A stretch of DNA of 64,000 nt from Roseovarius salinarum (GCF_002834145.1 NZ_PHNT01000002.1:186001-250000); one strand, 5' to 3'; counted from the first letter of the stretch, positions 27,627-37,898 are shown. The notes: a model not told the origin generated them from the sequence alone. A program made the numbers and translations.

Positions 27627-28527
27627 GAGCATGCGCTATCTGCAGGCCGGCGCGGTCAGCCTTGGCCTTCTGGCATTGATCGTATGGTTTGCGGGTGGCC
27701 TTTCGATCGATATCTCCCGGGTACGGCCGGCATTGCTTGTGCCGACGTTCGCGGCTTACGTTCTGGTTCTGGTCCTGCGCGGCACGGCATTCCGAACGAT
27801 CACGCAGATGCCCGGCGCGCCCCGGGCGGGCCGTTGGATCACCCTGGCTGCGCGGCATCAGCTTGTTTTCGTGCTGTCGCCGTCGGGTGCCGGAGATGTC
27901 GCTTTCCCGGTGATCGCGAACCGGATGCTCGGCATGCCGATTGGAGAAGGCGCACGACTGGTCGGGGAAGCGCGCCTTCGCGACATCTGCGTCCTTGGAG
28001 GGCTTGGTTGCGCGGGGCTGGCCGGCGCCGGGCAAGCGCCGCCGCTCCTGTTTGCCGGAACCGTCGTGGCGGGGGTATTGCTTTATTGGGCCGACGGTGC
28101 GGTGGCGACCATGGTGGCGCTCGTCCAGCGGCTGTGGCCGCGACGCCGGCCGCCGCTGACCCCGCCACCGGAGCGCCACGGAGGCCACCGCGCGATGGCG
28201 GCCCTTCTGCCGGTTGCCCTGTGGCTGACCGCGTCTTGCGGGGTGGCTGCCGGTTTCGGCGCGGCAGGTCATCCGCTGGACCTTTTCGAAAGCTGGATCA
28301 TGCTTGCCGGGCTCAACGTCGTGGGGGCCTTGGCGGTATCCATCGCGGGATTCGGCGTGGCCGAGGCGGGCGCGGCGGGTGTGCTCACGTTCCTTGGCCT
28401 GTCGCTCGCCCGGGCGGCGTCCATCGCCATATTGGCGCGGCCCCTGCTGCTCTTGTCGAACGTCGCCGCCTGCGGGCTGATCGAGCTGACGGCGCGGCTG
28501 GTGCCCGGAACTGCCCGGCCCGGGTGA
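27616..28527 (+). CDS. Flippase-like membrane protein (lysylphosphatidylglycerol synthase TM family)
   Basis: 303 residues with about eight hydrophobic segments. The N-terminal helix pair, the AARHQLVFVLSPSGAGDVAFPVI region and the late GFGVAEAGAAGVLTFLGLSLARA resemble the UPF0104/AglD-type membrane domain found in MprF and in polyprenyl-lipid handling proteins. No aminoacyl-transfer domain is attached. It may translocate a lipid-linked intermediate made with the neighbouring glycosyltransferases. It converges on the GT2 gene with a 36-bp gap. Confidence 0.75.
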   Translation: MTSRSMRYLQAGAVSLGLLALIVWFAGGLSIDISRVRPALLVPTFAAYVLVLVLRGTAFRTITQMPGAPRAGRWITLAARHQLVFVLSPSGAGDVAFPVIANRMLGMPIGEGARLVGEARLRDICVLGGLGCAGLAGAGQAPPLLFAGTVVAGVLLYWADGAVATMVALVQRLWPRRRPPLTPPPERHGGHRAMAALLPVALWLTASCGVAAGFGAAGHPLDLFESWIMLAGLNVVGALAVSIAGFGVAEAGAAGVLTFLGLSLARAASIAILARPLLLLSNVAACGLIELTARLVPGTARPG

Positions 28528-28563
28528 CGAAAGGCTCCGTTGCGGTTCAGGAGTCCGCCGATC

Positions 28564-29628
28564 CTAGTCCCGCGCTCCCGCTGCGCGCGCGCGTGGCGCA
28601 CCTTCCCCCTGCGTGCCGACCTGTTGGGGGCGGCGGGAGGCCCGCAGAACCCTGACACGCCCGAGTTCGCGGTGTAGCGCGGGCCGTTGTGAAGATGCGA
28701 TGTCGTGGCTGAGGAAATTCAGCAGAAGCTGCACGCCCACGAGAACCGGGAACGCGCTGAGCATGACCGTGCCCGCCGTGGCCGGAACACCCGTGCGCGC
28801 GCTTTCGAGCCACGCTGAGGCGCCGAACAGCCCGCCGCCCACCAGCAACGCGAACCCCGCGATCAGGCTCAGAGAGGCGGTGCTGAAATCGCGTAACAGG
28901 TAGTTGTAGAATACCCGCTTGCAAAGGTTGCGCAGGTGCAGGCCCGGGAATTTCAACAGCGCGTCCAGTTCGCTCAGGCCGCTTGTCTCGTCGCCGTATA
29001 CGGCTTCCATCGGCACGTCGCGAACCGCCGCGCGCACGGTGCCAAGGCGGAACAGCAGATCGCTTTCGAAGAAATAGCGCTTGTGCAGCTTGTCCAGCGG
29101 CAGGATCGACGCGACCTCGGCGTGGATCGCCGTAAAGCCGTTCGTCGGGTCGAACAGATGCCAGTAACCCGACGAAAGCTTGTTGAGAAAGGAAAGCCCC
29201 GCGTTGCCGATCAGCCGGACCGTGGGCATGTGCTGCACGCTTTCGATGTCGAAGAACCGGTTGCCCTTCACGTAATCCGCCTCGCCTTGCAGGATCGGCT
29301 CGATCAGGGCCGGGATGAGGCGCGGATCCATCTGGCCGTCGCTGTCGAGCTTGACGATGACCTGCGCGCCCCCTGCGATCGCGGCCCGGTAACCGGTCAC
29401 GGTGGCTGCCCCGACGCCGCCGTTGACGGCATGGGTCACGACATTCACCCGCCTGTCCTCGGCCTCGAGTTCTTCGAGCACCGGGGCGAGGTCGTCGTCG
29501 CTTGCGTCGTTGACGCAGTAGATGCGTTCGATCCCGGCCGGCACCCTGGCGACGACGTCGCGGATGGTTCCCGCGGCGCGGAAACACGGGATCACCACGG
29601 CGGTGGTCGAGAGGGCTGACGTTTGCAT
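28564..29628 (-). CDS. Membrane-linked family 2 glycosyltransferase
   Basis: 354 residues. A GT-A domain (about 8-235) opens with VVIPCFRAAGTIRDVV and has the metal-binding D-S-D in VKLDSDGQMDP and DPTNGFTAIH. Two C-terminal helices (about 250-275 and 285-310) anchor it, as in dolichyl/polyprenyl-phosphate sugar transferases, followed by a basic, Arg-rich tail. It probably loads a sugar onto polyprenyl phosphate. The GT-C gene ends five bases upstream, and the ribosome site AAAGGAG lies in that gene's last codons. Confidence 0.87.
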   Translation of the reverse strand: MQTSALSTTAVVIPCFRAAGTIRDVVARVPAGIERIYCVNDASDDDLAPVLEELEAEDRRVNVVTHAVNGGVGAATVTGYRAAIAGGAQVIVKLDSDGQMDPRLIPALIEPILQGEADYVKGNRFFDIESVQHMPTVRLIGNAGLSFLNKLSSGYWHLFDPTNGFTAIHAEVASILPLDKLHKRYFFESDLLFRLGTVRAAVRDVPMEAVYGDETSGLSELDALLKFPGLHLRNLCKRVFYNYLLRDFSTASLSLIAGFALLVGGGLFGASAWLESARTGVPATAGTVMLSAFPVLVGVQLLLNFLSHDIASSQRPALHRELGRVRVLRASRRPQQVGTQGEGAPRARAAGARD

Positions 29629-29632
29629 GATT

Positions 29633-31189
29633 TCAGGACTCCTTTGCCAGACGGAACGCGCGAATACCCGGGGCGCAGGACGGGATTTCGCGATAGTCGG
29701 CCCAGAGCGTGGCGAACTCCGGGTCCTCGCGGAAAAAGGCTATGAAATCCATCGCCAGCCTGCCGACGGCGTGGCGAACGGTACGCGCGTCGACGAAGAC
29801 CAGCGCGGGATCGTGGGACATGTCCCTGCGCATCGCCGCGTGCTCGGAAGTTTCCGCCAGCTCGAGAACCCGTGCCTGCTCGCCGGTCAGTGTCGGTAAG
29901 GCCCTAAGGCGGGTGATGGCGGGCAGGAACAGGCGGCTGTTGGTTGCCGCGATCCAGGCGCGATCCGAATAGTTCGCGACGGGAAACCCCGGATATGGAT
30001 GGGTCGACACCGCCAAGAAGCCCGCGTCCGCCGGCACGTTGGCCCGTACCATGTCGACGAGACAGGCGGTCCTCTGGCCATAAGTGCCGGCCGCCGAGCG
30101 GTTCACCAGCGTCGGACCGGCCTGCAGCCCCGCGATGACGACGCCCGCGCCAAGGGACAGCGCGGCGAGCACGCCCAAACGCCGTGACGGGGCGGCCAGG
30201 ACGGCCAGAGCCAGTGACATCAGCGCCAGCGTCAGGGCCGGGTAGAAGTGATAGGAATACCCCTTGGTCTGCGCGAGCGCGGCAACGAGAAACCCCGCGG
30301 CGGCCAGGGCGGGAACGGTCGGCGCGCTGCGCCAGCCCCCGGCCCCGCACACGCCAAGTGCAAGTGCGCAAAACAAGACCACCGGCAACCGCGCCATTAT
30401 CACGTCGGACAACGGGGCCCCGAACCCCCAGTAGACCTGCGAGATGCGCGGCATGACCTCGGTCAGATAGGGCGCGGCGAACAGCCAGACGGTCAGCAGA
30501 TAGACAACGCCGGTGGCGACGAGCGCGGCCGTTTCCACTGTAAGAACCGGCCGGAACCCGCCGCGGCGCAGGGCGAGATAGGTCCAGATCAATGCGGGCA
30601 CGGCCAGGAAATGGGGTTTGAAGGCTATGCCGATGCCGGCCGCGACTCCGGCAAGGGCCGCATGTCGGGGGCGCCACGTGCCACCTTCGGCCCGGGCCGT
30701 GGCGAGGGTCAGCCAAGGCAGGCAGAGCATGATGGCCAGGTGCTCGCGCTGGCCGAAGTCGCGGTGAACCAGAATGGTCAAAAGAAGTGCGAGCAACACG
30801 AGAAGCGCACTGCGCGCCGGCCGTTCGAAATGCCCGGAAAGACCGCGATCGACCGCGACCAGCGCGACCGCCGCGAGCAGCAAAACAGTGCCCCGGAAGG
30901 TCGCGATCGCATCGGTGCCCAGAAGGTCGGCGACGCCGGCGACGGCTGCCGAGAGCCACCAGATCAGCGGGGGGTTGGCCGCGACGACATCCTCTCCGAA
31001 GGTGCCGCCACGCAGGAGCCGAACCGACGAGTCGAGCACCCAGGCCACGTCATGGTTGAGATACGTTAGCCCCTGGACCAATGCGCCAAGTGCCAGCACG
31101 GCAAGCGCCGGAACGACACTGACACGGCCGGCCCATGCCGTGGCGGTCGAAGGCGGTATTCCCGTCAGTTTCGTGCTGTTCGCCCGCAT
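29633..31189 (-). CDS. GT-C type membrane glycosyltransferase (ArnT/PMT-like)
   Basis: 518 residues with about 10-12 hydrophobic helices. The first periplasmic loop carries the catalytic-type Asp in LTYLNHDVAWVLDSSVRLL, followed by FGEDVVAANPPLIWWL, the pattern of GT-C enzymes that take a sugar from a polyprenyl-phosphate donor. A C-terminal soluble part of about 130 residues follows the helices. Operon with the GT2 gene, which could make its donor; together they would modify a surface glycan, lipid or protein. Confidence 0.78.
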   Translation of the reverse strand: MRANSTKLTGIPPSTATAWAGRVSVVPALAVLALGALVQGLTYLNHDVAWVLDSSVRLLRGGTFGEDVVAANPPLIWWLSAAVAGVADLLGTDAIATFRGTVLLLAAVALVAVDRGLSGHFERPARSALLVLLALLLTILVHRDFGQREHLAIMLCLPWLTLATARAEGGTWRPRHAALAGVAAGIGIAFKPHFLAVPALIWTYLALRRGGFRPVLTVETAALVATGVVYLLTVWLFAAPYLTEVMPRISQVYWGFGAPLSDVIMARLPVVLFCALALGVCGAGGWRSAPTVPALAAAGFLVAALAQTKGYSYHFYPALTLALMSLALAVLAAPSRRLGVLAALSLGAGVVIAGLQAGPTLVNRSAAGTYGQRTACLVDMVRANVPADAGFLAVSTHPYPGFPVANYSDRAWIAATNSRLFLPAITRLRALPTLTGEQARVLELAETSEHAAMRRDMSHDPALVFVDARTVRHAVGRLAMDFIAFFREDPEFATLWADYREIPSCAPGIRAFRLAKES

Positions 31190-31194
31190 TCACG

Positions 31195-31242
31195 CATGCC
31201 CCACACATCCACGCGACAACGGTGATGTGTGAAGATGGCATG
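31195..31242. promoter_or_regulatory. Interrupted dyad upstream of the GT-C gene
   Basis: CATGCC and CACACATC (31195-31209) are mirrored by GATGTGTG and GGCATG (31224-31242). The block lies immediately before the GT-C start, on the leftward strand's 5' leader. It may be an operator or leader hairpin; no known consensus is matched. Confidence 0.3.
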
Positions 31243-31300
31243 AATATGCCCCCAGCTTGTCGTGCACGGGGCCATCCGGTGGCCGTTCGGGTTCGGTCGC

Positions 31301-31996
31301 TCACCCCAGGGCGTAGCCCGCGCCGCGGACCGTGCGCAGCGGGTCATTGCCACCGTGCTGGCAAAGCGCCTTGCGCAGGCGCCCGATGTGCACGTCCACG
31401 GTGCGCGTGTCGACGTAGATGTCGCGCCCCCAGACGCGGTCGAGCAGCTGTTCGCGCGACCACACGCGGCCGGGTTTTTCCATGAAGGTGCTCAGCAGGC
31501 GGAATTCCGTCGGTCCCAGCTTGAGGGGCTTGTCGCCGCGCGTGACACGATGGGTTTCCGAATCGAGCACGATATCGTCGTATTCGAGCCGCTCTCCCAC
31601 GGTCGAGGGGCGCACGCGGCGCAGCTGCGCGCGGACGCGGGCCATGAGCTCCACCACCGAGTAGGGCTTGACCACGTAATCGTCGGCCCCTGTTTCGAGG
31701 CCGCGCACGCGGTCGACCTCCTCGGAGCGTGCCGAAAGCATGATGATGGGCACGCCGCGGGTTTCGTTGCGGGTCTTGAGCTGGCGGCAGACCTCGATGC
31801 CCGAGACGTTGGGCAGCATCCAGTCGAGGACGATGATGTCGGGGGCGGACTCCTCGACCAGCATCAGCGCCTCTTCGCCGTTCTCGGCCTTGGTGACGCG
31901 GAAGCCGTCGGCCTCCAGGTTATAGGCAAGCACCTCGCGCTGCGCCGGTTCGTCCTCGACCAGAAGCACGTTGGGATGATCGGATGATTGAGCCAT
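31301..31996 (-). CDS. phoB: Phosphate regulon response regulator PhoB
   Basis: 231 residues of OmpR/PhoB type. The receiver domain (about 8-122) has phospho-acceptor Asp58 in DIIVLDWMLP and the conserved Lys in VVKPYS. The winged helix (about 132-230) has VDVHIGRLRKAL as recognition helix. When phosphorylated by PhoR it activates Pho-box promoters. It is the last gene of the leftward pst operon, 11 bp after phoU, with AGGAG before the ATG, so PhoB is expected to boost its own synthesis under phosphate limitation. Confidence 0.96.
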   Translation of the reverse strand: MAQSSDHPNVLLVEDEPAQREVLAYNLEADGFRVTKAENGEEALMLVEESAPDIIVLDWMLPNVSGIEVCRQLKTRNETRGVPIIMLSARSEEVDRVRGLETGADDYVVKPYSVVELMARVRAQLRRVRPSTVGERLEYDDIVLDSETHRVTRGDKPLKLGPTEFRLLSTFMEKPGRVWSREQLLDRVWGRDIYVDTRTVDVHIGRLRKALCQHGGNDPLRTVRGAGYALG

Positions 31997-32007
31997 GGCG
32001 GGTGCTC

Positions 32008-32733
32008 CTATGCGGAGTCTCCCGGGCTCAGCTCGGGATCGACCGCCGTCTTGTCACCCTTTGGCCGCGTCTCCTCGGGCATTTCGCCGGTGGCGAGATA
32101 GATCACCTGCTCGGCGATCGAGGTGACGTGGTCGCCCATCCGCTCGATGTTCTTGGCGATGAAGTGCAGGTGCATGCAGGCGGTGATGTTGCGCGGATCC
32201 TCCATCATGAAGGTCAGGAACTCGCGGAACAGCGCATTGTACATCTGGTCGACGTCGTGGTCGCGCTGCATGACGTCCCGCGCCAGCGCGGCGTCGCGCT
32301 GGATGTAGGCATCGAGAACGTCCTTGAGCATGCGCTCGACCTCCTTGGCCATGCGGCGCAGCGCCGAGGGCGAGCCGTTGATCGGGCTCATCTGCGCCAG
32401 CACCGTGGTCCGCTTGGCCATGTTCTTGGCGTAGTCGCCGATGCGTTCGAGGTTCACGCTGATCTTCATGACCGTGAGGATCACGCGCAGGTCGATGGCC
32501 GTGGGCGCGCGCAGCGCGATGACGCGGGCGGCTTCCTCGTTGATCGTTTCCTCGAGCCCGTCGATGGCGCGGTCGCCCTGGCGGACCTGTTCCGCCAGTT
32601 CCTCGTCGCGCTTTTCCAGCGAGACGGCGGCGTTCATGATCGCCTCCTCGACGAGGCCGCCCATCTTCATGATCTGCGCCTGGATGGTTTCCAGGTCGCG
32701 GTCGTAGGAAGAAACGATGTGTTCGTCCTGCAT
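32008..32733 (-). CDS. phoU: Phosphate signalling protein PhoU
   Basis: 241 residues, two PhoU repeats (about 15-105 and 120-210) of three-helix bundles with the metal-binding E/D-x3-D patterns, for example ERIGDYAKNMAKR and ERMGDHVTSIAEQ. It links the Pst transporter to PhoR and silences PhoB when phosphate is ample. Lies 11 bp behind pstB with AAGGA as ribosome site. Confidence 0.96.
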   Translation of the reverse strand: MQDEHIVSSYDRDLETIQAQIMKMGGLVEEAIMNAAVSLEKRDEELAEQVRQGDRAIDGLEETINEEAARVIALRAPTAIDLRVILTVMKISVNLERIGDYAKNMAKRTTVLAQMSPINGSPSALRRMAKEVERMLKDVLDAYIQRDAALARDVMQRDHDVDQMYNALFREFLTFMMEDPRNITACMHLHFIAKNIERMGDHVTSIAEQVIYLATGEMPEETRPKGDKTAVDPELSPGDSA

Positions 32734-32744
32734 GATGCGTGTCC

Positions 32745-33542
32745 TTACCCGATGCGACCCGTGATGTAGCTCTCGGTGCGCTCATCCTCGGGGTTGGTGA
32801 AAATCGTGCCGGTCTCGCCGAACTCGACGAGGTAGCCCAGATGGAAGAAGGCGGTCTTCTGGCTGACGCGGGCGGCCTGCTGCATCGAGTGGGTGACGAT
32901 GACCACCGAATACTGTTCGCGCAGCTCGTCGATCAGCTCCTCGACCTGCGCCGTGGCGATCGGGTCGAGTGCCGAGCAGGGCTCGTCCATCAGCAGGACC
33001 TCGGGTTGCGTGGCCACCGCGCGGGCGATGCACAAGCGCTGTTGCTGGCCGCCGGACAGCCCGGTGCCCGGCGCGTCGAGCCGGTCCTTCGCCTCGTCCC
33101 AAAGCGCGGCGCGCTTGAGCGAGCGCTCAACGATCTCGTCGAGATCGCTCTTGTCGCGCGCCATGCCGTGTATCCTGGGGCCGTAGGCCACGTTCTCGTA
33201 GATGGACTTGGGGAACGGGTTCGGCTTCTGGAAGACCATGCCGACCTTGGCGCGCAGCTGCACCGGGTCGACGTCCTTGTGGTAGATATCCTCGCCGTCG
33301 AGAAGGATGTCGCCCTCCACGCGGCAGACGTCGATGGTGTCGTTCATGCGGTTCAGGCACCGCAGGAAGGTCGACTTGCCGCAGCCCGACGGGCCGATGA
33401 AGGCCGTCACGGTGTTGTCCTCGATGTCGACATCCACGTCCTTGATGGCGTGGGTGTCGCCGTAATAGACCTGCACGTTCCGCGCGGCGAACTTGATTTC
33501 TTTTTGTTCCAAGGTGGGCTCGTGTTTTGGGGCGTCATACAT
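32745..33542 (-). CDS. pstB: Phosphate ABC transporter ATPase PstB
   Basis: 265 residues. Walker [10 protein letters not shown], signature [14 protein letters not shown], Walker [14 protein letters not shown] and switch His in [10 protein letters not shown] are all intact. It powers phosphate import and takes part in PhoR signalling. Starts behind AAGGA, 16 bp after pstA. Confidence 0.97.
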   Translation of the reverse strand: MYDAPKHEPTLEQKEIKFAARNVQVYYGDTHAIKDVDVDIEDNTVTAFIGPSGCGKSTFLRCLNRMNDTIDVCRVEGDILLDGEDIYHKDVDPVQLRAKVGMVFQKPNPFPKSIYENVAYGPRIHGMARDKSDLDEIVERSLKRAALWDEAKDRLDAPGTGLSGGQQQRLCIARAVATQPEVLLMDEPCSALDPIATAQVEELIDELREQYSVVIVTHSMQQAARVSQKTAFFHLGYLVEFGETGTIFTNPEDERTESYITGRIG

Positions 33543-33558
33543 TGGCGTGATCCTTTTT

Positions 33559-35340
33559 CTACCAGCGCCGTTCGAAGCGCCGGCGCAGGAATATGGCCAG
33601 CGCGTTCATGAGAACCAGAAAGATCAGCAGCACGCAAATCGCGGCCCCGGTCTTGGCCTCGAAGGCGCGTTCGGGAAAGTCCGACCAGCGGAACACCTGA
33701 ACGGGCAGAACCGTGGCGCTGTCGGTTATGCCCGAGGGGACATCGACGATGAAGGCAACCATGCCGATCATGATCAGCGGCGCGGTTTCGCCCAGCGCCT
33801 GGGCCATGCCGATGATCGTGCCGGTCAGGATGCCCGGCATCGCCAGCGGCAGGACGTGGTGGAAGCTGGCCTGAAGGTTCGAGGCGCCGACCCCCAGCGC
33901 GGCATCGCGGATCGACGGCGGGACCGCCTTGATGGCCGCACGGCCGGCGATGATGATCGTGGGCAACGTCATCAGGGCCAGCACGATGCCGCCCGCCAGC
34001 GGCGCCGATCGCGGCACGCCGAAGATGCCGAGGAACACCGACAGCCCCAGAAGCCCGAAGACGATCGAGGGCACCGCGGCGAGGTTGTTGATGTTGACCT
34101 CCACGAAGTCGGTGAAGCGGTTCTTGGGCGCGAACTCCTCGAGGTAGATCGCCGCGGCCACGCCGATGGGGAACGCCAGACCGAAGGTCACCAGCATCGT
34201 CCAGAAGCTGCCGACGATCGCGCCCCAGATCCCCGCCAGTTCCGGTTCGCGCGAGTCGGCGGCGGTGAAGAAACGGGTGTTGAACACCTGGTCGATCTGG
34301 CCGGACGCGCGCAGGTCCTCGATCACCACGACCTGCGTGTCCGACACCTTGCGCGCGGATTCGGGCAGCTCGGTCATGTAGAACGCCCAGTCGTCCACGT
34401 TCTCGACCGGGCCGGCGTCCAGCGGCGTCATGATCTCGCCCTCGGCCTGCGAACGGTCGAGGCGCGTGAGCTTGATCCAGCCGCCGGCGACGTGGATCAG
34501 CAGCGAGCGGTTTTCCTCGTCGAGGTCCTCGGCCCCGCGGGTGCCCGCCGCCCGCTCCTCGAGTTCGGCGGCCTGTTGCAGCAACTGGTCCCGCTTCTTC
34601 GCGGCCGCTTCCGAGCGGCGCGTGTTGCGTTCGCGCTTTTCCTCGTTGGACGCGTTCTCGGCCCGCTGGAGATAGACCTGCACGGCGTTGTTCTGGCGCG
34701 CGGCCTGCCGGCGCAGCCGGGCGGCATCGTCGACGAGCTGCGCCTTCACGGCCGTCAGCGCCTCGGCAAAGTCGTTGGATGACGTCGAGATCACCGCGGT
34801 GCCGTCGCGCATGGTCACCGACAGCTTGCCGCGCGTCTCGATCTGCTCCAGCCGGCCGTATTCGCCCTTGAGGTAAAGGTCGGTCACGTCCGAGGCGAGG
34901 AAACGGTAATCGATCGTCTGGCCCACGAGGTCGGGATTGTTCGATACCTTCTCGGCCAGTTCGAAGGTCGCGCCGGTCGAGACGATGTCGTAGAGGTCGC
35001 GCTTGGCCGTCCGCCCCTCGATCGCCGGGAAGGTGTCGCGCAGGGTCTGCTTGGTCAGACCGTTGAAGTTGGCGCGCAGCAGCGTTTTCGGATCGCGCTG
35101 GCCTTCCTCGATGCCCAGCTCCTCCTCGGAGATCGTCACCGGCAGGATGACATAGCTTTCTGTCACCGCCGTCGCCGCCTGGCTGACCACCGAGTAAAGC
35201 AGCGTGAACAGCGCCAGCCCGGCCACCACGATGGCGGTGATGCCGTAGCCCTTCAGCCGCGCCTCGGCGAAGCGGCGCTTCTTCAGCCCCCGGCTGCGCC
35301 GCCCCAGAAGAGACCCGTGATGTCCCGTCGTGTCCGCCAT
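33559..35340 (-). CDS. pstA: Phosphate ABC transporter permease PstA, long form
   Basis: 593 residues, about twice E. coli PstA. The C-terminal ~290 residues are the usual permease with [23 protein letters not shown] as the EAA loop. The N-terminal half has one membrane helix (about 33-60) and a periplasmic, charged, partly coiled region (about 180-290, many Arg/Glu/Ala). It corresponds to the DUF3333 extension known in alphaproteobacterial PstA. It probably extends the periplasmic face of the transporter. Confidence 0.95.
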   Translation of the reverse strand: MADTTGHHGSLLGRRSRGLKKRRFAEARLKGYGITAIVVAGLALFTLLYSVVSQAATAVTESYVILPVTISEEELGIEEGQRDPKTLLRANFNGLTKQTLRDTFPAIEGRTAKRDLYDIVSTGATFELAEKVSNNPDLVGQTIDYRFLASDVTDLYLKGEYGRLEQIETRGKLSVTMRDGTAVISTSSNDFAEALTAVKAQLVDDAARLRRQAARQNNAVQVYLQRAENASNEEKRERNTRRSEAAAKKRDQLLQQAAELEERAAGTRGAEDLDEENRSLLIHVAGGWIKLTRLDRSQAEGEIMTPLDAGPVENVDDWAFYMTELPESARKVSDTQVVVIEDLRASGQIDQVFNTRFFTAADSREPELAGIWGAIVGSFWTMLVTFGLAFPIGVAAAIYLEEFAPKNRFTDFVEVNINNLAAVPSIVFGLLGLSVFLGIFGVPRSAPLAGGIVLALMTLPTIIIAGRAAIKAVPPSIRDAALGVGASNLQASFHHVLPLAMPGILTGTIIGMAQALGETAPLIMIGMVAFIVDVPSGITDSATVLPVQVFRWSDFPERAFEAKTGAAICVLLIFLVLMNALAIFLRRRFERRW

Positions 35341-35350
35341 GATCCGGTCC

Positions 35351-36727
35351 TTATTCGTAGGATTCGCGGTAACGGCGCACCAGCCGCTGCGCGAGCATGT
35401 TCATCAGAAGCGTGATGCAGAACAGCGTGAAGCCGAGCGTGAAGGCCGGCCCGGCGGCGGTGTCCGCCTCGGTGTCGCCGGTGATCAGCATCACGATCTG
35501 CACGGTCACGGTGGTCACGGCCTCCAGCGGGTTGGCCGTCAGGTTGGCGCCCTGCCCCGCGGCCATGACCACGATCATCGTCTCGCCCACCGCGCGCGAG
35601 AACCCCAGCAGCGCGGCCGACACGATCCCCGGCAGCGCCGCCGGCAACACCACCTGGCGCATGGTTTCGGCGCGCGTCGCGCCCAGCCCGTAGGAGCCGT
35701 CGCGCAGCGCCTGCGGGACCGAGTTGATGACGTCGTCGGACAGCGACGAGATGAAGGGGATGATCATGATCCCCATGACCACCCCGGCCACGAGCGCCGA
35801 TTCGCTGGCAATCGGGATGCCGATGGATTCACCCGTGTTGCGCAGGAAGGGCGCCACCGTGATCGCGGCGAAGAAGCCGTAGACGACGGTGGGAATGCCG
35901 GCGAGGATTTCCAGCATGGGCTTGACCGTGCCGCGCACCTTCTTGGTGGCGAAGTCGCTGAGGTAGATCGCGGCGAACAGCCCCACCGGTATCGCGACCA
36001 GCATGGCGATGAGCGTGATCAGCAGCGTGCCGGCGAACAGCGGGATCGCGCCGACGTTGTCGGGGTCCATGTTGCCGGTGTGCACGCCCGACAGCGGGCT
36101 CCAGGTCGTGCCGAACAGGAACTTGTCGATGCGCCAGTCGAGCTCGGCGAAGAAACCGATCGTCTCGAAGATCAGCGACAGCACGATCCCGATGGTGGTC
36201 AGGATCGCGATGGTCGCCATCGCGGCGAGGATCGCGCGCACGACCTTCTCGGTCCGGTTGCGCGCGCGGTACTGCGGCGAAACCGATCGCTGGGTCGTCA
36301 CCGCCGCGAGCATGGCCGCGCCCACGACCAGCACGATGCGGACCCACGTCCATGTGGTGGATATCGAGGAATACTCGGCCGCGATGCGCTGGCGAAGCTC
36401 GCCGGTCTGCGAGGCGACCCGCCCCTCGGCCAGCGCCTTGGCGTCCGACAGGATGAGCTGACGTTCGATGAACGCCGTATCCGGCGCGGCCTCGCCGATC
36501 TGCGACAGCAGTGTCTGCGTCATGATGTAGTTGGGCACGACCGTCAGCAGGATCAGGAACCCGATCCCGGCAAGAAGCACCCAGAGAAGGCTGTAGGCGC
36601 CGTGGTAGGACGGGCGTGAATGCAGGCTTGCCGGTTGCCCGCCCGACATCACCTGCGCGCGATGCCGCGCCAGGAAATAGGACGCCAGCGCCAGCACCAG
36701 CACGAAAGCGGTCAGAACGGCGATCAT
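35351..36727 (-). CDS. pstC: Phosphate ABC transporter permease PstC, long form
   Basis: 458 residues. The C-terminal permease has the EAA-type loop VLPAALPGIVSAALLGFSRAVGET. An N-terminal extension of about 160 residues holds extra helices and a periplasmic segment, as in the alphaproteobacterial long PstC. ATG at 36727 is behind GGGGG; the in-frame TTG before it is less likely. Followed by pstA after 10 bp. Confidence 0.95.
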   Translation of the reverse strand: MIAVLTAFVLVLALASYFLARHRAQVMSGGQPASLHSRPSYHGAYSLLWVLLAGIGFLILLTVVPNYIMTQTLLSQIGEAAPDTAFIERQLILSDAKALAEGRVASQTGELRQRIAAEYSSISTTWTWVRIVLVVGAAMLAAVTTQRSVSPQYRARNRTEKVVRAILAAMATIAILTTIGIVLSLIFETIGFFAELDWRIDKFLFGTTWSPLSGVHTGNMDPDNVGAIPLFAGTLLITLIAMLVAIPVGLFAAIYLSDFATKKVRGTVKPMLEILAGIPTVVYGFFAAITVAPFLRNTGESIGIPIASESALVAGVVMGIMIIPFISSLSDDVINSVPQALRDGSYGLGATRAETMRQVVLPAALPGIVSAALLGFSRAVGETMIVVMAAGQGANLTANPLEAVTTVTVQIVMLITGDTEADTAAGPAFTLGFTLFCITLLMNMLAQRLVRRYRESYE

Positions 36728-36825
36728 CAATGCCCCCGGGGGAATTTGTTGTGGTGCGATTGCGGCGGCGGCGCGCCGGGGTCGCAGGGGGCCGCGCGGG
36801 CCCCCTGCCGTCCTTCAGGCGTGGA

Positions 36826-37818
36826 TCAGTCCCACTCGTTGCCGGTCATCGGCTCGAGGTTGGCCACGTTGCTGCTGATCTTGTCGAACATGTCGTCGGG
36901 CAGCGGGATCAGGCCCTTTTCGACCAGGTAGCCGTCGGGGCCGGCGGCCTGCTCGGACATGAACTCGTTGGCGTATTCCTGGATGCCCGGGACCACGCCG
37001 ACGTGCGCGTTCTTGATGTAGAAGTACAGCGAACGCGACACAGGGTAGTCGCCCGAGGCGATCAGGTCGAACGTCGGCTCGGTGCCGTCGACCGTGGCGC
37101 CCTTGATGACGTCGCGGTTCTGGTCGAGGAACGAGAAGCCGAAGACGCCCAGCGCGTCGGGGTTGGCTTCCAGCTTGGAGACGATCAGGTTGTCGTTCTC
37201 GCCGGCCTCGACGTAGGGGCCGTCCTCGCGGATTTCCATGCCGGTTTCGCCGCAGTCCTCGCCGCCGGCCTCTTCACAGCCGGCTTCCATGACCAGCTCT
37301 TCGAAGGCGTCGCGGGTGCCCGAGCTCGGCGGCGGGCCGAGAACCTCGATCTCGGTGGCCGGCAGGGCCGGGTTGATCTCGTCCCAGGAGGTGGGCTTGG
37401 GGCCGGTCTTGGCCAGGGCTTCCCACAGCTCGGCGCGGGTCAGTTCGAAGTCGGCGCCCGACTTCTCGTTCGCGACCACGATGCCGTCATAGCCAACGAC
37501 CGCTTCGGTGACCTCGGTCACGCCGTTTTCCTGGCACATCTCGAATTCGCTGGCCTTCATGCGGCGCGAGGCGTTCGTGATGTCCGGGTGCTCGGTGCCG
37601 ACGCCGGCGCAGAACAGCTTCAGGCCGCCGCCCGAACCCGTCGATTCGACGACCGGCGTCTGGAAGTCGGTGGTCTTGCCGAATTGCTCGGCGACGGCGG
37701 TCGAGAACGGGAAGACCGTCGACGAACCGACGATGCGGATCTGGTCGCGCGCCGAGGCAGCGGTCGCCGACACGGCCGCGATCGCCACGGCGGAGGCGGT
37801 CAGTTTAACAAAGGACAT
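36826..37818 (-). CDS. pstS: Periplasmic phosphate-binding protein PstS
   Basis: 330 residues with a signal peptide (about 1-23, cut near ASARD). RIVGSSTVFPFS and ESTGSGGGLKLFC are the phosphate-binding loops; SSGTRDAFEEL is the second-domain loop. Two extra Cys pairs (EAGCEEAGGEDCGE) suggest a disulfide. First gene of the pst operon, behind AGGAG and a strong Pho box; the 98-bp gap to pstC is the usual place for message processing that lets PstS accumulate. Confidence 0.96.
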   Translation of the reverse strand: MSFVKLTASAVAIAAVSATAASARDQIRIVGSSTVFPFSTAVAEQFGKTTDFQTPVVESTGSGGGLKLFCAGVGTEHPDITNASRRMKASEFEMCQENGVTEVTEAVVGYDGIVVANEKSGADFELTRAELWEALAKTGPKPTSWDEINPALPATEIEVLGPPPSSGTRDAFEELVMEAGCEEAGGEDCGETGMEIREDGPYVEAGENDNLIVSKLEANPDALGVFGFSFLDQNRDVIKGATVDGTEPTFDLIASGDYPVSRSLYFYIKNAHVGVVPGIQEYANEFMSEQAAGPDGYLVEKGLIPLPDDMFDKISSNVANLEPMTGNEWD

Positions 37819-37898
37819 GCTTAGAGCTCCTGATTTCGTTTGCAGCAGACCACCCAGGTGATGGCCTCATCCGCGGTGCTATTGGTCGTCGGCGACGC

